Assembly: GCF_011008845.1 (NCBI RefSeq)
Contig: NZ_JAAIWM010000002.1
Location: 620,001-684,000 of the forward strand
Reading direction: 5' to 3'
DNA: 64,000 bases
Source: Bacillus mesophilus
GTDB lineage: Bacteria > Bacillota > Bacilli > Bacillales > SA4
Shown here: positions 28,430 to 39,025 of the stretch, piece after piece
Numbering within the stretch: position 1 is the stretch's first letter
Layout of the letters: every line of letters starts with the position of its first letter
Translations under genes and position numbers: made by a program
Notes under the pieces: generated by a model
The model's database searches: none
The model's input: only the letters and a program-made list of their open reading frames with translations
What the model was told of the DNA's origin: nothing

Positions 28430-29015
28430 TTTCACCTATATAACGGAATATGGTTGACCAAGCTTCATCCTTACCTAGTCCTGTGTCTGATGAAAATAGA
28501 ACAAGGGGGTCTTCTTTTACCATTTCTAAGGTTTCTTTTACAACCTTCAAATGCTTCTGCCATTTACCCTTTGGAATTTTATCAGCCTTTGTTGCAACCA
28601 CCATCGTTGGAATATTATAGTGTTTAAGAAAATCATACATCATTACGTCATCATTTGATGGAGGATGACGCAAATCAACAATCAGTATGACAAGCTTAAG
28701 GTGCTGACCTTTTTTGATATATGTTTCGATCATCTTTCCCCATGCTGCCCGTTCTGATTTCGATACCTTTGCATACCCATATCCAGGTACATCTACAAAG
28801 TATAGCATTTCGTTAATAATATAAAAATTTAATAATTGGGTTTTCCCTGGTTTTGAAGAGGTTCTTGCGAGAGCCTTTCGATTGATCATTTTATTGATAA
28901 ACGAAGACTTACCCACATTCGATCTTCCCGCTAATGCGATTTGCGGTAAACCATCATCAGGATATTGCTCAGGCTTTACAGCACTGATTACGATCTCGGC
29001 ATTATTTACTTTCAT
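28416..29015 (-). CDS. ysxC: Ribosome biogenesis GTP-binding protein YsxC/EngB
   Basis: An essential TrmE-Era-family GTPase needed for late assembly of the 50S subunit. G-domain motifs are GRSNVGKSS (30-38, G1), DVPGYG (G3), and [11 protein letters not shown] (G4). The length of 199 aa is normal. It follows lonA with a two-base gap, so it is translationally and transcriptionally linked to lonA, as in B. subtilis. Confidence 0.98.
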   Translation of the reverse strand: MKVNNAEIVISAVKPEQYPDDGLPQIALAGRSNVGKSSFINKMINRKALARTSSKPGKTQLLNFYIINEMLYFVDVPGYGYAKVSKSERAAWGKMIETYIKKGQHLKLVILIVDLRHPPSNDDVMMYDFLKHYNIPTMVVATKADKIPKGKWQKHLKVVKETLEMVKEDPLVLFSSDTGLGKDEAWSTIFRYIGEKGEQ

Positions 29016-29017
29016 CT

Positions 29018-31336
29018 TTACTCCCCTACTAAAGCATGCTTTAGAACTTCGTCTAAATGAGACACAAGAATATAATTCAATTCTTCTCTCACACTTTCTG
29101 GAATATCATCTAAATCCTTTTCGTTTTCCTTTGGAACAATTATCGTCTTTAAACCAGCACGGTGTGCACTAAGAGATTTTTCTTTCAGCCCACCGATTGG
29201 GAGAACTCTACCACGCAGTGTGATTTCCCCAGTCATCCCGACTTCTCTCCTAACAGCTCTACCTGTTAGGGCTGACACAAGAGCAGTTGCCATTGTTATA
29301 CCGGCAGATGGACCATCCTTAGGAACAGCACCTTCAGGAACGTGAATGTGAATATCGTTCTTTTCATTAAATTCAGGATCTATTTTTAACTCTCCTGCAC
29401 GTGAACGGATATAACTGAACGCAGCTTGTGCTGATTCCTTCATCACATCACCGAGTTTACCAGTTAAGATCAACTTTCCTTTACCAGGATTTACAGAAAC
29501 CTCAATAGATAAGATGTCTCCACCAAATGCGGTATAGGCAAGTCCTGTAGCTACACCAACTTGATCTTCAAATTCTGCTTGTCCATAGCGGAATTTAGGC
29601 TTTCCTAAGAAATCTTCAAGTTTTTTCTCGGTTAACACAATTTTAGACTGTTCTTCCGACACAATAATTCTTGCTGATTTTCTACAAATCGTAGCAATTT
29701 GTCTTTCTAAACTACGAACTCCAGCTTCTCTTGTATACATACGAATCAGCTTTAATAATGCATCATCACGTAACTGTAGATTGCTTTTAGAGAGTCCGTG
29801 CTCCTTCATTTGCTTATTGAGTAAATGTTCCTTTGCAATATGAAGCTTCTCAAGCTCTGTATAACCAGCAATTGTAATAATTTCCATACGATCCAACAGC
29901 GGACCTGGAATTGTAGATAAATTATTAGCAGTAGCAATAAACATTACTTTAGATAAATCATACGGCTCTTCAATATAGTGATCGCTGAAATTGTGATTCT
30001 GCTCTGGATCTAATACTTCAAGCATAGCTGCTGACGGGTCACCTCTAAAATCACTAGACATCTTATCAATTTCATCTAGTAGGAAAACAGGATTGATGGT
30101 TCCTGCCTTTTTCATCCCTTGGATAATTCGCCCTGGCATTGCCCCTACATATGTTCTACGATGACCTCTAATTTCAGATTCATCACGAACGCCCCCTAAG
30201 GAGACACGAACAAAATGACGGTTTAATGATCTTGCCACAGATCTAGCTAACGAGGTTTTACCAACACCCGGAGGGCCAACTAAACAAAGAATAGGTCCCT
30301 TCAGTGATTGAGTAAGCTTTTGAACAGATAAATATTCAAGCACGCGCTCTTTCACTTTATCAAGACCATAATGATCTTCATTTAAAATTTCCTCTGAACG
30401 TTTTAAGTCAAGCTGATCTTCAGTTGATTTTGTCCAAGGTAACGAAATTAACCATTCAATATAATTACGTATAACAGCACTTTCAGCAGAGCTAGCTGGG
30501 ATTTTCTCAAAACGGTCTAATTCCTTTAACGCCGTTTCTTTTACAGAGTCTGGCATACCCGCTTCTTCAATTTTATCTTTTAGCGTGGATACTTCGCCAG
30601 TCTTCCCTTCCTTATCGCCTAACTCTTTTTGAATCGCCTTCATTTGTTCACGAAGATAATATTCTTTTTGAGTACGTTCCATTGAGCGTTTAACTCGTTG
30701 ACCAATTTTCTTCTCGAGATTTAATACCTCTTTTTCGTTATTAATCACACTAATAAGCTTATTAAGTCTATCCTTTACATTAAATGTCTCTAGAATATCC
30801 TGCTTATCCTTCATTTTTAAAGGTAAGTGTGAAGCAATTAAGTCTGCCATACGACCTGGTTCTTCAATGTCAGAGATTGTCGCATAAGTTTCAGCCGAGA
30901 CCTTTTTAGAAAGCTTTATGTACTGTTCAAAATAATCCAGCAAGGACCTCATTAATGCTTCTTCTTCTAGATCCTTCGTGTCCGGATCATCAAAGACTTC
31001 AACCTTAACGGTAGCAAACTCTTCTTGGTCCATCAAGGAAATGATTTCTCCACGACTTAAGCCCTCTACCAATACACGGATTGTTCCATTAGGGAGCTTG
31101 AGCATTTGCTTTACTTTAGATAACGTTCCAATGTGATATATATCATCCTCTTCGGGCGTATCAATACCTGCATCCTTCTGTGTTGCTAGAAAGATTAAGT
31201 GCTCATCAATCATTGCTCTTTCGAGTGCTTGTACTGATTTTTCACGCCCCACATCCAAATGAAGGACCATTGTCGGATAAACAAGTAATCCTCTTAAAGG
31301 TAGAAGAGGGACGGTCATTTCTTTCTTATTTGCCAC
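29018..31336 (-). CDS. lonA: ATP-dependent protease LonA
   Basis: LonA is the cytosolic AAA+ serine protease for misfolded and regulatory proteins. The N-terminal substrate-binding domain (about 1-200) is followed by a coiled coil, the AAA+ module with Walker A GPPGVGKT (near 354-361), and the protease domain with catalytic Ser677 ([11 protein letters not shown]) and Lys720 (GGLKEKSL). At 772 aa it is close to B. subtilis LonA (774). The start is GTG at 31336 with GGAGG nine bases upstream. Confidence 0.98.
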   Translation of the reverse strand: MANKKEMTVPLLPLRGLLVYPTMVLHLDVGREKSVQALERAMIDEHLIFLATQKDAGIDTPEEDDIYHIGTLSKVKQMLKLPNGTIRVLVEGLSRGEIISLMDQEEFATVKVEVFDDPDTKDLEEEALMRSLLDYFEQYIKLSKKVSAETYATISDIEEPGRMADLIASHLPLKMKDKQDILETFNVKDRLNKLISVINNEKEVLNLEKKIGQRVKRSMERTQKEYYLREQMKAIQKELGDKEGKTGEVSTLKDKIEEAGMPDSVKETALKELDRFEKIPASSAESAVIRNYIEWLISLPWTKSTEDQLDLKRSEEILNEDHYGLDKVKERVLEYLSVQKLTQSLKGPILCLVGPPGVGKTSLARSVARSLNRHFVRVSLGGVRDESEIRGHRRTYVGAMPGRIIQGMKKAGTINPVFLLDEIDKMSSDFRGDPSAAMLEVLDPEQNHNFSDHYIEEPYDLSKVMFIATANNLSTIPGPLLDRMEIITIAGYTELEKLHIAKEHLLNKQMKEHGLSKSNLQLRDDALLKLIRMYTREAGVRSLERQIATICRKSARIIVSEEQSKIVLTEKKLEDFLGKPKFRYGQAEFEDQVGVATGLAYTAFGGDILSIEVSVNPGKGKLILTGKLGDVMKESAQAAFSYIRSRAGELKIDPEFNEKNDIHIHVPEGAVPKDGPSAGITMATALVSALTGRAVRREVGMTGEITLRGRVLPIGGLKEKSLSAHRAGLKTIIVPKENEKDLDDIPESVREELNYILVSHLDEVLKHALVGE

Positions 31337-31519
31337 TCTATTGCACCTCCACGTATAGCAATCGTCTTTTTATAACGTTTAGAGTATTGTTCAATTCTAT
31401 CTTATTTGTTTTACCTTTGTCTATTAAGGTGCGTTTAACTCGTTTCTTTTATTAAAAAAATCACGATTTGAATCAATAATTAGCAACAACCTTATGAAAA
31501 TAGCTTCTTACATGCAAAA

Positions 31520-31552
31520 TGACTCCGATTAGTTTTACCTAAATCGGAGTCA
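31520..31552 (-). terminator. Probable terminator after lonB
   Basis: A stem TGACTCCGATT with a near-complement around an 11-base loop lies just past the lonB stop. On the minus strand it is followed only by TTTTGC, so the T-run is weak. Confidence 0.6.
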
Positions 31553-31558
31553 AAATAG

Positions 31559-33241
31559 TTATACCGATTCTGTCTTAGTATCGATAATAGGTGTAGAAGC
31601 AGGAATGGCTTCAGGAGAACCTATGTTAGAAAGTTTTTCTCCAAATACAATCTCAAACACTTCAGATAAATGAGAAACTGGAACAATGTCAATTCCGCTA
31701 ATTTCATTAAGTATAGATTGTACATTATCTTTAGGAATAATGACTTTTGTTGCACCGGCTTGTTTCGCTGCCTTCACTTTCGCAAATACACCACCGATTG
31801 GTTTTACAAATCCATGAATACTGATTTCTCCAGTCATTGCTAGTGTATGATTAACAGGAATATTATAGATAGCCGAATAAATACCCGTTGCCATTGCGAT
31901 TCCAGCAGATGGTCCGTCCACCGGAATTCCTCCTGGGAAATTAACATGAATATCATAATCAGATGCAGGTACCTCTAAAGAGCGTAACACCGTTAACACA
32001 TTTTCAATTGATCCCTTAGCCATACTTTTTCTGCGTACTGATTTACCACGATCTCCAATGCTTTCTTCTTCTACGATACCGGTGATATTAATCGAGCCTT
32101 TTTCCGTTGATTTCATGACTGTTACTTCTATTTCTAGTAAAGCACCTGTATTCGGTCCATAAACAGCTAAACCATTTACAAGACCCACCTTAGGTTCTTC
32201 ATTGATCTTCTTCTCATGTCTAGGAGAAAGCTGACTTGAATGAATAACCCATTCAATATCTTCCGTTTTTAAATGATCACGATTTTCTGATATCGCTAAG
32301 CCAGCAGCAATTTGTACCATATTCACTGCCTCACGACCATTTCGAGCATAAGACGAAAGAATCGTGATCCCCTCATCCGTCACATCCATATTAATTTTGG
32401 CAGCTGCCTTTCTAGCTACTGTACCTAACTCTTCAGGCTCTAGCTCTCTAAAGAAGACCTCTAAACATCTAGAACGAATCGCTGGTGGTAGTTCATTCGG
32501 GGTTCTTGTAGTAGCCCCAATCATCCTAAAGTCTGCTGGTAACCCATTTTGGAAAATATCATGTATATGTGTTGGGATCTGAGTATTCTCTTCATTATAA
32601 TAAGCACTTTCTAGAAATACCTTTCTGTCCTCTAACACTTTTAGCATTTTATTCATTTGAATTGGATGTAGTTCACCAATTTCATCTATAAACAGTACTC
32701 CACCATGTGCATGGGTAACAGCCCCTTGCTTTGGTTGGGGAATTCCCGCTTGCCCCATCGCTCCTGCTCCTTGATAAATTGGATCATGAACGGAACCAAT
32801 TAACGGGTCAGCAATTCCTCTTTCGTCAAATCTAGCTGTAGTCGCATCAAGCTCCACAAACACAGCATCCTTTTTAAAAGGAGACTTATTATTACGTTTT
32901 GCCTCTTCTAGAACAAGGCGTGCTGCCGCAGTCTTTCCTATTCCCGGTGGTCCATATACAATCACATGCTGTGGATTTGGTCCACATAGAGCAGCTTTTA
33001 ACGCCCTAATACCGTCCTCCTGGCCAACAATGTCTTTAAAGTTCGTCGGCCTTACCTTTTCAGCAAGGGGCTCCGTCAATGAAACAGCCCTCAACTTCCT
33101 TAACTGCTCCATTTCCTTTCTAGATTCTCTATCAATTGAAACCTTCTGTGTACGCTGATTTCGAAGCAAATTCCAAAAATACAATCCAATGATTACCCCA
33201 AAAAATAATTGAACAAATAAAGCAATACCAGTCCAACTCAT
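31559..33241 (-). CDS. lonB: Forespore ATP-dependent protease LonB
   Basis: LonB is a membrane-anchored Lon-type protease, made in the forespore under sigma-F in B. subtilis. A transmembrane helix is at about 5-24 (IALFVQLFFGVIIGLYFW). Walker A is GPPGIGKT, and the protease dyad is Ser445 (DGPSAGIAMAT) and Lys488 (GGVFAKVKAAK). Its 560 aa compare with 552 in B. subtilis. It lies between clpX and lonA as expected. No promoter was assigned with confidence. Confidence 0.97.
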   Translation of the reverse strand: MSWTGIALFVQLFFGVIIGLYFWNLLRNQRTQKVSIDRESRKEMEQLRKLRAVSLTEPLAEKVRPTNFKDIVGQEDGIRALKAALCGPNPQHVIVYGPPGIGKTAAARLVLEEAKRNNKSPFKKDAVFVELDATTARFDERGIADPLIGSVHDPIYQGAGAMGQAGIPQPKQGAVTHAHGGVLFIDEIGELHPIQMNKMLKVLEDRKVFLESAYYNEENTQIPTHIHDIFQNGLPADFRMIGATTRTPNELPPAIRSRCLEVFFRELEPEELGTVARKAAAKINMDVTDEGITILSSYARNGREAVNMVQIAAGLAISENRDHLKTEDIEWVIHSSQLSPRHEKKINEEPKVGLVNGLAVYGPNTGALLEIEVTVMKSTEKGSINITGIVEEESIGDRGKSVRRKSMAKGSIENVLTVLRSLEVPASDYDIHVNFPGGIPVDGPSAGIAMATGIYSAIYNIPVNHTLAMTGEISIHGFVKPIGGVFAKVKAAKQAGATKVIIPKDNVQSILNEISGIDIVPVSHLSEVFEIVFGEKLSNIGSPEAIPASTPIIDTKTESV

Positions 33242-33713
33242 GTTATACCTCCCTGAGATCCTATGTTGTCTGTTAAAACTAGTATCTCCCTCTATGAGTT
33301 CGACTAAACCAAAAATAGTATTTTCATCAAGGAAGATTTAGAGAAGCTGTTAATGTCCTTATTTGATATAGGTTTGGAGGGTAGTTGGTACTTGAGGTGG
33401 AAGTGGGTTTTAGTACTTATCTCAGCAAGGTTTAAACGAAATTCTATGGTGTTTCTTAGAAAAGCAGTCTATTTAGCTGTGTTTTTATAGGAAGATAAAT
33501 TTTTTGAATGAGAAGATTCGTTTACCGTCTAGAGAAATGATCTTCATGACCACTAAGCTACTGTTTTAACTGATGTTTTTTCGTTTATCAACGAAAAGTT
33601 AGTGTTATCAACGATAAATGCATTTTTTCTGACAAAGATGAAGATTTTTCAACGACATTCACTGCTTTATCAACGAAATACCTCTTTTTTCCAAATTTCA
33701 AAAACACAAAAAA
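33242..33713. other. Intergenic region with phased TTATCAACGA motifs
   Basis: No gene is supported between lonB and the clpX terminator. It must hold the lonB promoter near 33245-33300. Copies of TTATCAACGA occur at 33585-33594, 33605-33614, 33646-33655 (TTTTCAACGA) and 33667-33676. They all face the same way, with steps of 20, 41 and 21 bp; a degenerate TTTTAACTGA at 33564 fits the same phase. Confidence 0.7.
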
Positions 33714-33739
33714 ACAGATAGGGTATAATCCCTATCTGT
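33714..33739 (-). terminator. Terminator after clpX
   Basis: A perfect stem ACAGATAGGG with its complement is followed on the minus strand by TTTTTTTGTGTTTTT. It lies nine bases past the clpX stop. Confidence 0.92.
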
Positions 33740-33747
33740 ATTTATGA

Positions 33748-35016
33748 TTAAGCTGAATCCTTTTTATCTTGACCAGAAATCACGGTGCCGTCCTTTAGAA
33801 CTAGCTTAGGTGTACTATCACCTTTTACTGTTTCTAATGTAATAACACACTTCTCAATATCTTCACGAGAAGGTAAGTCATACATAACATCAAGCATGAT
33901 TCCTTCAATGATTGAACGTAAACCACGTGCACCCGTTTTTCGTTCAATTGCTTTCTTCGCAATTTCTAATAATGCACCTTCGTCGAAATCTAACTCCACG
34001 TCATCAAGCTCTAATAACTTTTGGTACTGTTTAATTAAAGCATTCTTTGGCTTCGTTAAGATTTCTACTAATGCCTCTTCATCTAATGGTTCAAGATTTG
34101 CAATTACCGGAAGACGACCGATGAATTCAGGAATTAGACCAAATCTCAATAAATCTTCAGGAAGTACTTTTGAAAGTAAAGAGATTTCTTCTCCCTCTTC
34201 CTTGATTGCATTAGCTCCAAATCCAATTACCTTTTTACCAAGACGGCGCTTAATGATTTGTTCAATTCCATCAAAAGCTCCACCACAGATAAATAGGATG
34301 TTGGTTGTATCAATTTGAATAAATTCCTGATGAGGGTGCTTTCTTCCACCTTGTGGAGGAACGCTAGCTACTGTACCTTCAAGAATTTTTAATAAAGCCT
34401 GTTGAACACCCTCACCTGAAACATCACGAGTTATCGATGGATTTTCAGATTTACGTGCCACTTTATCAATTTCATCTATATAGATGATTCCCTTTTCAGC
34501 TTTTTCCACATCATAATCTGCTGCTTGGATTAGCTTTAGTAGGATGTTTTCCACATCTTCACCCACATAACCCGCTTCAGTCAGTGACGTAGCATCAGCA
34601 ATAGCAAAAGGAACATTTAGAATCCTCGCTAATGTTTGAGCTAGTAATGTCTTACCACTACCAGTTGGCCCGATCATCGCAATATTACTTTTCGATAGTT
34701 CTACATCGTCAATTTTACTATTTGAGTTAATACGCTTGTAATGGTTATAAACAGCAACAGCTAGAGATTTCTTAGCACTGTCCTGACCAATTACATATTC
34801 GTCAAGAATATCACGAATTTCCATTGGTTTAGGAACATCTTTGAATTCTACTTCCTCTTCTGTTCCTAGTTCTTCTTCCACGATTTCAGTACAGAGTTCA
34901 ATACATTCATCACATATATAAACACCAGGTCCTGCCACAAGTTTTCTAACTTGATCCTGTGTTTTTCCACAGAACGAACATTTCAATTGGCCTTTTTCGT
35001 CGTTAAATTTAAACAA
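33748..35016 (-). CDS. clpX: ClpX, ATPase subunit of the ClpXP protease
   Basis: ClpX unfolds substrates and feeds them to ClpP. The zinc-binding domain has Cys13, Cys16, Cys35 and Cys38. Walker A GPTGSGKT lies near 116-123, the Walker B region reads [10 protein letters not shown], and the ClpP-docking IGF tripeptide is in KKVIGFG. The length of 422 aa is standard. It follows tig and precedes lonB, the typical Bacillus arrangement. No clpP is present, as expected, since it is elsewhere in Bacillus. Confidence 0.98.
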   Translation of the reverse strand: MFKFNDEKGQLKCSFCGKTQDQVRKLVAGPGVYICDECIELCTEIVEEELGTEEEVEFKDVPKPMEIRDILDEYVIGQDSAKKSLAVAVYNHYKRINSNSKIDDVELSKSNIAMIGPTGSGKTLLAQTLARILNVPFAIADATSLTEAGYVGEDVENILLKLIQAADYDVEKAEKGIIYIDEIDKVARKSENPSITRDVSGEGVQQALLKILEGTVASVPPQGGRKHPHQEFIQIDTTNILFICGGAFDGIEQIIKRRLGKKVIGFGANAIKEEGEEISLLSKVLPEDLLRFGLIPEFIGRLPVIANLEPLDEEALVEILTKPKNALIKQYQKLLELDDVELDFDEGALLEIAKKAIERKTGARGLRSIIEGIMLDVMYDLPSREDIEKCVITLETVKGDSTPKLVLKDGTVISGQDKKDSA

Positions 35017-35267
35017 CTATCTCACCCCTTACTTACTACTGTATGTCTTAGATAAATCCAATCTCTCCATTATTAAAACTTTGAGACTTTTCTAACTACT
35101 TGTTATGTATTAGCATTTTAACATATTAGCGGATATGAGAGGTAATGATAACCCTTTATTAAGTATGTATTTGTCAAAAATGCCTTTTTTATTAGTGTTT
35201 CACTAATCATTTTCTACCAGGTATTACTTATGTATGTATGCTGTTCAACCAAATATAGGGTAAAAAC

Positions 35268-35291
35268 AAGGCACGAACAAAGTCGCGCCTT
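35268..35291 (-). terminator. Terminator after tig
   Basis: A stem (AAGGC-CGA with TCG-GCCTT, one mismatch) is followed on the minus strand by TTGTTTTTACC. It lies between the tig stop and clpX. Confidence 0.65.
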
Positions 35292-35312
35292 TTTATCCTG
35301 TTTATTACTATG

Positions 35313-36599
35313 TTATGCAGTAGCTTTACTGTTATCAACTAAGAAATCAATTGCTTTACGGATTTTTATATCTTCCTTAAGAAGATCTACATTTCCAAGC
35401 ATGTTTTTGATATTTTCAGCTGTAGTTTGGTACATTGTTGCCATATTTTCGATTTCTTCATTTAGTTCTTCATCAGAAACCTCAATATTTTCAGCATTTG
35501 CAATAGCTTCTAATGTTAAGTTCATGCGAACACGCTTTTCTGCATCCTCTGACATTTGCTCACGTAAAGCAGCTTCGTCAGTTCCAGAGAATTGGAAGTA
35601 TAGTTCAAGGTTCATTCCTTGTGATTGTAGGCGCTGTTCAAATTCACGAATCATGCGATCCTGCTCAACCTTCACCATAGCAGCTGGTAAGTCAATTGTT
35701 GCATTTTCAGTTGCTTTGTCAACAAGAGAGTTTCTAACTGTATTTTCAGCTTCTTGCTTTCTTGACTCTTCAAGACGTGCTTTTGTCTTTGCTTTTAATG
35801 CGTCTAAAGATTCAACCTCTTCGTCAACATCCTTAGCAAACTCATCATCTAGAACTGGAAGTTCTTTTGCTTTAATTTCATGAACCTTAACCTTAAATGT
35901 AGCAGGCTTTCCAGCTAATTCTTCAGAATGATATTCTTCTGGGAATGTAACCTCAACATCTTTCTCTCCACCAGCAGGAAGACCAATTAATTGTTCTTCA
36001 AAGCCCGGAATGAAAGATCCTGAACCGATTGCTAATGAATAGTTTTCACCTTTTCCACCTTCAAAAGCAACTCCATCAACAAATCCTTCAAAGTCGATTA
36101 CAGCTGTATCGCCATCTTCAACTGTACCTTCTTCTTTTACAACAAGCTCAGCTTGACGCTCTTGTAATTGCTTTAACTCATTTTCTACATCTTCGTCTGT
36201 TACATTTGTGTCAATGCTTTCAACTTCTAGATTCTTATAATCACCAAGTTGAACTTCTGGTTTCACTGTAACCTTTGCAGTAAAAATTAAGTTTTGACCT
36301 TTTTCGATTTTTTCGATATCGATTTCTGGACGGTCAACTGGGTCAATTCCAGCTTCTTTCACAGCATTTTCATAAGCATCTGGTAGTAAAATATCTAAAG
36401 CATCTTGATATAAAGACTCAACACCAAAACGACTTTCAAACATACCACGAGGAATTTTCCCTTTACGGAAGCCTGGAACATTTACTTTTGTTACAACCTT
36501 TTTAAAAGCTGCGTCTAGACCTTTATTAACAGTATCCGCATCAACCTCAACTGTTAAAACTCCTTCGTTACCTTCTAACTTTTCCCATTTAACTGACAT
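35313..36599 (-). CDS. tig: Trigger factor
   Basis: A ribosome-bound chaperone and peptidyl-prolyl isomerase. The N-terminal ribosome-binding domain holds the signature [19 protein letters not shown] (near 41-60). An FKBP-type PPIase domain lies about 150-240 ([24 protein letters not shown]), followed by the long helical C-terminal chaperone domain. At 428 aa it matches the family. The start ATG is preceded by GGAGGG. Confidence 0.98.
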   Translation of the reverse strand: MSVKWEKLEGNEGVLTVEVDADTVNKGLDAAFKKVVTKVNVPGFRKGKIPRGMFESRFGVESLYQDALDILLPDAYENAVKEAGIDPVDRPEIDIEKIEKGQNLIFTAKVTVKPEVQLGDYKNLEVESIDTNVTDEDVENELKQLQERQAELVVKEEGTVEDGDTAVIDFEGFVDGVAFEGGKGENYSLAIGSGSFIPGFEEQLIGLPAGGEKDVEVTFPEEYHSEELAGKPATFKVKVHEIKAKELPVLDDEFAKDVDEEVESLDALKAKTKARLEESRKQEAENTVRNSLVDKATENATIDLPAAMVKVEQDRMIREFEQRLQSQGMNLELYFQFSGTDEAALREQMSEDAEKRVRMNLTLEAIANAENIEVSDEELNEEIENMATMYQTTAENIKNMLGNVDLLKEDIKIRKAIDFLVDNSKATA

Positions 36600-36785
36600 T
36601 TATACTTTCCCTCCATCATCTATTTCACTAAGCCACTTGAGGATATGTGAACTTGTCCTTCTAAACTATGTTTTTCTTATACCTCGGATATGTAATGGCA
36701 AAGCAGTTATCTGATTACAACCATTCCATTATACCATAGAATAAAATCCTTTCAATAATGGAACCCTTATGTGCAAAAAAACTTA

Positions 36786-37796
36786 CTAACTCAGTGGTAA
36801 AAATGAAATCTCTTCAATCTCTTTGATTTGATTGCTAGCATAGATGAGATCACGGACAGATATATCGTAAAGCTCTGCTATTTCCTCAGGCTCTACGTCG
36901 ATTCCGTGAAAATCATAACCAATCTTATGAATACCAGCAGCCCAAATTGCTTCTTCTTCAGGCTTTGGCAGAAAAGGGTACAAAACATATAATTGGCGAT
37001 ACCACATCTCCTTTACAACCTCATACAAACTTGGATTTTCATTTCCTAGTGTATCATCAAGAAGTCGAATCACTTGCATGGTAAAAGGGTGGCTAGAGAT
37101 TTCCTGTAGATTTGCAGAGTTGAGTACCATACTTCGCCCGAATTTCTCTATTTCTAAGCTTCGACTAATTTCCTTTTCCATAAACATATGAAGTATAGCT
37201 GTTTTGATTACAGGATGCTTGGTAGGATCCACTAGGTATTTATCTAGTGTCGGAAAAGCAAACGAAATTCCATAATTTTCGCCTCTAAGTGCTTGAACTA
37301 TAGCGTATTGTTCCGAGATAGAAAGATCTTTTAACAACAGTTCTACCTCAACTTCTCGTTGTGGGTGATCCGTTTCTTTAGTCACTGTCATTTTCCGGCT
37401 AAAATCTAAAAGTCTATAAAAATTTTCGACTGTCTGGTGAGGAATTTTATCTTCTTGTAAAACTGCTTCAATTGTCGTTTCAACTTCTTTGTATTCACCA
37501 AGCTGAATAAGAATGGTCAAATAGATTTGGAGGACCTCGTAGTAGTCACCAATATCTTGATGTAACATCTTTTGACACTTCTCTCGTGCTTCTTCTAGGT
37601 GTCCAAGTTCGAACAAACATACTACAATCGCTAACTGGACCTCATCTAATTCCTCATCCATTTCTAGTGTTTGTTGAAGTAACTGAAGTGCTTCTTGATA
37701 TTTTTTTTGTTGAAGAGCCTCCATCCCTTTATCTAAAAGTCGTTGCTTTAAATTCGGAAATGGAACAAGGTTACTATTTTTATCGCGCTGTGTCAT
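36786..37796 (-). CDS. ysoA: TPR-repeat protein YsoA
   Basis: A tetratricopeptide protein. TPR-type helices cover about 15-135 (KGMEALQQKKYQEALQLLQQTLEMD, then LFELGHLEEAREKCQKML). The C-terminal 200 residues form a second helical domain with DUF3196-like character. I start at ATG 37796 (336 aa) with AAAGGAG close upstream; an earlier in-frame start at 37853 has no ribosome binding site. B. subtilis ysoA occupies the same place next to tig. Its function is unknown; TPRs suggest a scaffold for protein contacts. Confidence 0.85.
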   Translation of the reverse strand: MTQRDKNSNLVPFPNLKQRLLDKGMEALQQKKYQEALQLLQQTLEMDEELDEVQLAIVVCLFELGHLEEAREKCQKMLHQDIGDYYEVLQIYLTILIQLGEYKEVETTIEAVLQEDKIPHQTVENFYRLLDFSRKMTVTKETDHPQREVEVELLLKDLSISEQYAIVQALRGENYGISFAFPTLDKYLVDPTKHPVIKTAILHMFMEKEISRSLEIEKFGRSMVLNSANLQEISSHPFTMQVIRLLDDTLGNENPSLYEVVKEMWYRQLYVLYPFLPKPEEEAIWAAGIHKIGYDFHGIDVEPEEIAELYDISVRDLIYASNQIKEIEEISFLPLS

Positions 37797-38019
37797 ATAG
37801 TCTCCTTTATTAACACTGAAACTGTGAGTTAATTCACTACAGCTACCAGCCATCTAGATTTTCAGTTTCAGTTTATCAACAACCAGAACCCAATACAAGG
37901 GATACTACACATAAGACTAGTTCATCAACGATTATTGATCTCCTAAACCCAATAACTAGCTTCAAAACAAAAGGCGCAAACGTCCAACAAAAGATTAACT
38001 TACTTTGCTATTCTAAAAA

Positions 38020-38045
38020 AACTTTGTCTCCTAAAAGACAAAGCT
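38020..38045 (-). terminator. Terminator after the Gly/Phe/Pro-rich gene
   Basis: A stem CTTTGTCT with its complement is followed on the minus strand by TTTTTTTAG, about ten bases past the stop at 38055. Confidence 0.85.
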
Positions 38046-38054
38046 TCATTTTTT

Positions 38055-38348
38055 CTAGTAATAAAAAGGATACGGTGGATATGGATAAGGGTAAGGATAA
38101 AACGGTCTTGGAGTTAACAATGCTCCCGCTGCTAATCCAGTTAAAAACGGAAAGCCAAATCCAAAAGGTCTCCCAATACCAAAACCTGGCCGACCAAATC
38201 CTGGACCTGGAAAAAAGCCTAAGCCAGGTCCAAATCCTAAACCAAAGCCTGGGCGACCAAACCCAAAACCGGGGCGAATTATTCTTTCATTTGAACGATA
38301 GGCATTGTAAATATAGTTATCATAATTATGATTCACTCTCACATACAC
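38055..38348 (-). CDS. Gly/Phe/Pro-rich protein, probable spore-coat type, 97 aa
   Basis: An ATG with AAGGAG six bases upstream opens a 97-aa product. The N-terminus has Asn/Tyr (YVRVNHNYDNYIYNAYRSNE), then a low-complexity region of PGFGFGRPGFGLGFGPG type at about 27-63, a short hydrophobic stretch (FLTGLAAGALL), and a Tyr/Pro tail (YPYPYPYPPYPFYY). Such composition is common among small coat proteins of spore formers, but no specific family is recognised. B. subtilis has the coat gene ysnD in the equivalent interval; I cannot say whether they are related. The plus-strand ORF across it is a shadow of the low-complexity region. Confidence 0.75.
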   Translation of the reverse strand: MYVRVNHNYDNYIYNAYRSNERIIRPGFGFGRPGFGLGFGPGLGFFPGPGFGRPGFGIGRPFGFGFPFLTGLAAGALLTPRPFYPYPYPYPPYPFYY

Positions 38349-38616
38349 TCCTTAAAATTTATTCAAGTTCATTCTATTCACTAGTCATTTGTCTATAAAC
38401 TTGTACCTGGAAAATTGTGTGTTTACCTACTTTTTTTAGAAAGTTCATTGACGGCAAATTTTTGTGATGAAGTGATCTTCGATAGATAATTAGTAGAGTG
38501 TAGCAAACAAAATTATGCTGCAAGTTTACCCTTAGCGTTGAATTTTTTTCTGGACCTCCGATTAATAATACCCACACCAACACCAAGTACTTCTTTCTTT
38601 TGGACATACAAAAAAA

Positions 38617-38665
38617 ACCTTCAATATCGGAAGTGAATAAGTTTCACTATACGATGTTGAAGGTT
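38617..38665 (-). terminator. Terminator of the tRNA operon
   Basis: A long stem (AACCTTCAANATCG with its complement, 14 bp arms, one mismatch) is followed on the minus strand by eight T. It closes the Gly-Arg tRNA unit. Confidence 0.9.
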
Positions 38666-38698
38666 AATTTTGGACAGGTATTGCACCTGTTTTCATAG

Positions 38699-38772
<74 letters not shown>

Positions 38773-38798
38773 ATGTGTTAAAACTATTTGGTTTAAAT

Positions 38799-38872
38799 TG
38801 GAGCGGGTGATGAGAATCGAACTCACGACATCAGCTTGGAAGGCTGAGGTTTTACCATTAAACTACACCCGC
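38799..38872 (-). tRNA. tRNA-Gly (anticodon TCC)
   Basis: The cloverleaf begins GCGGGTGTAGTTTAATGG. The acceptor arm GCGGGTG pairs with CACCCGC, the anticodon loop is CTTCCAA, the T-loop is TTCGATT and CCA is encoded at the 3' end. It is first in the operon. Confidence 0.96.
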
Positions 38873-38905
38873 ATTTGACCGTGTAAGTCATTAGCGACAT
38901 TTTTT

Positions 38906-38934
38906 ATTATATATACTTTTAAAACAGAAGTCAA
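38906..38934 (-). promoter_or_regulatory. Sigma-A promoter of the tRNA operon
   Basis: TTGACT and a perfect TATAAT are 17 bases apart on the minus strand, about 35 bases upstream of tRNA-Gly. Confidence 0.85.
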
Positions 38935-38992
38935 CACTTTAATTAGATTTTCTTTTATCCTTTCACGAAGGTAATAAATACTAAGTAAAAAA

Positions 38993-39025
38993 TATTCAAT
39001 GCAAGAAGTGCTCTTACATTGAATA
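38993..39025 (-). terminator. Terminator overlapping the end of ysnB
   Basis: A stem ATTCAATG with its complement is followed on the minus strand by ATTTTTTACTT. The upstream arm includes the ysnB stop region. Confidence 0.8.

Noticed and set aside
33585..33676. TTATCAACGA copies as DnaA boxes
   Set aside because: DnaA boxes follow TTATNCACA; here the conserved part is CAACGA, and the position is far from any replication gene.
38024..38398. Plus-strand ORF of 124 codons opposite the Gly/Phe/Pro-rich gene
   Set aside because: It is the complement of a low-complexity coding region with a proper ribosome binding site on the other strand; it lacks its own, and its product has no recognisable features.
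38374..38607. Minus-strand ORF of 77 codons between the coat-like gene and the tRNA terminator
   Set aside because: There is no ribosome binding site at the start, the upstream region is a tRNA terminator, and the translation resembles random AT-rich sequence.
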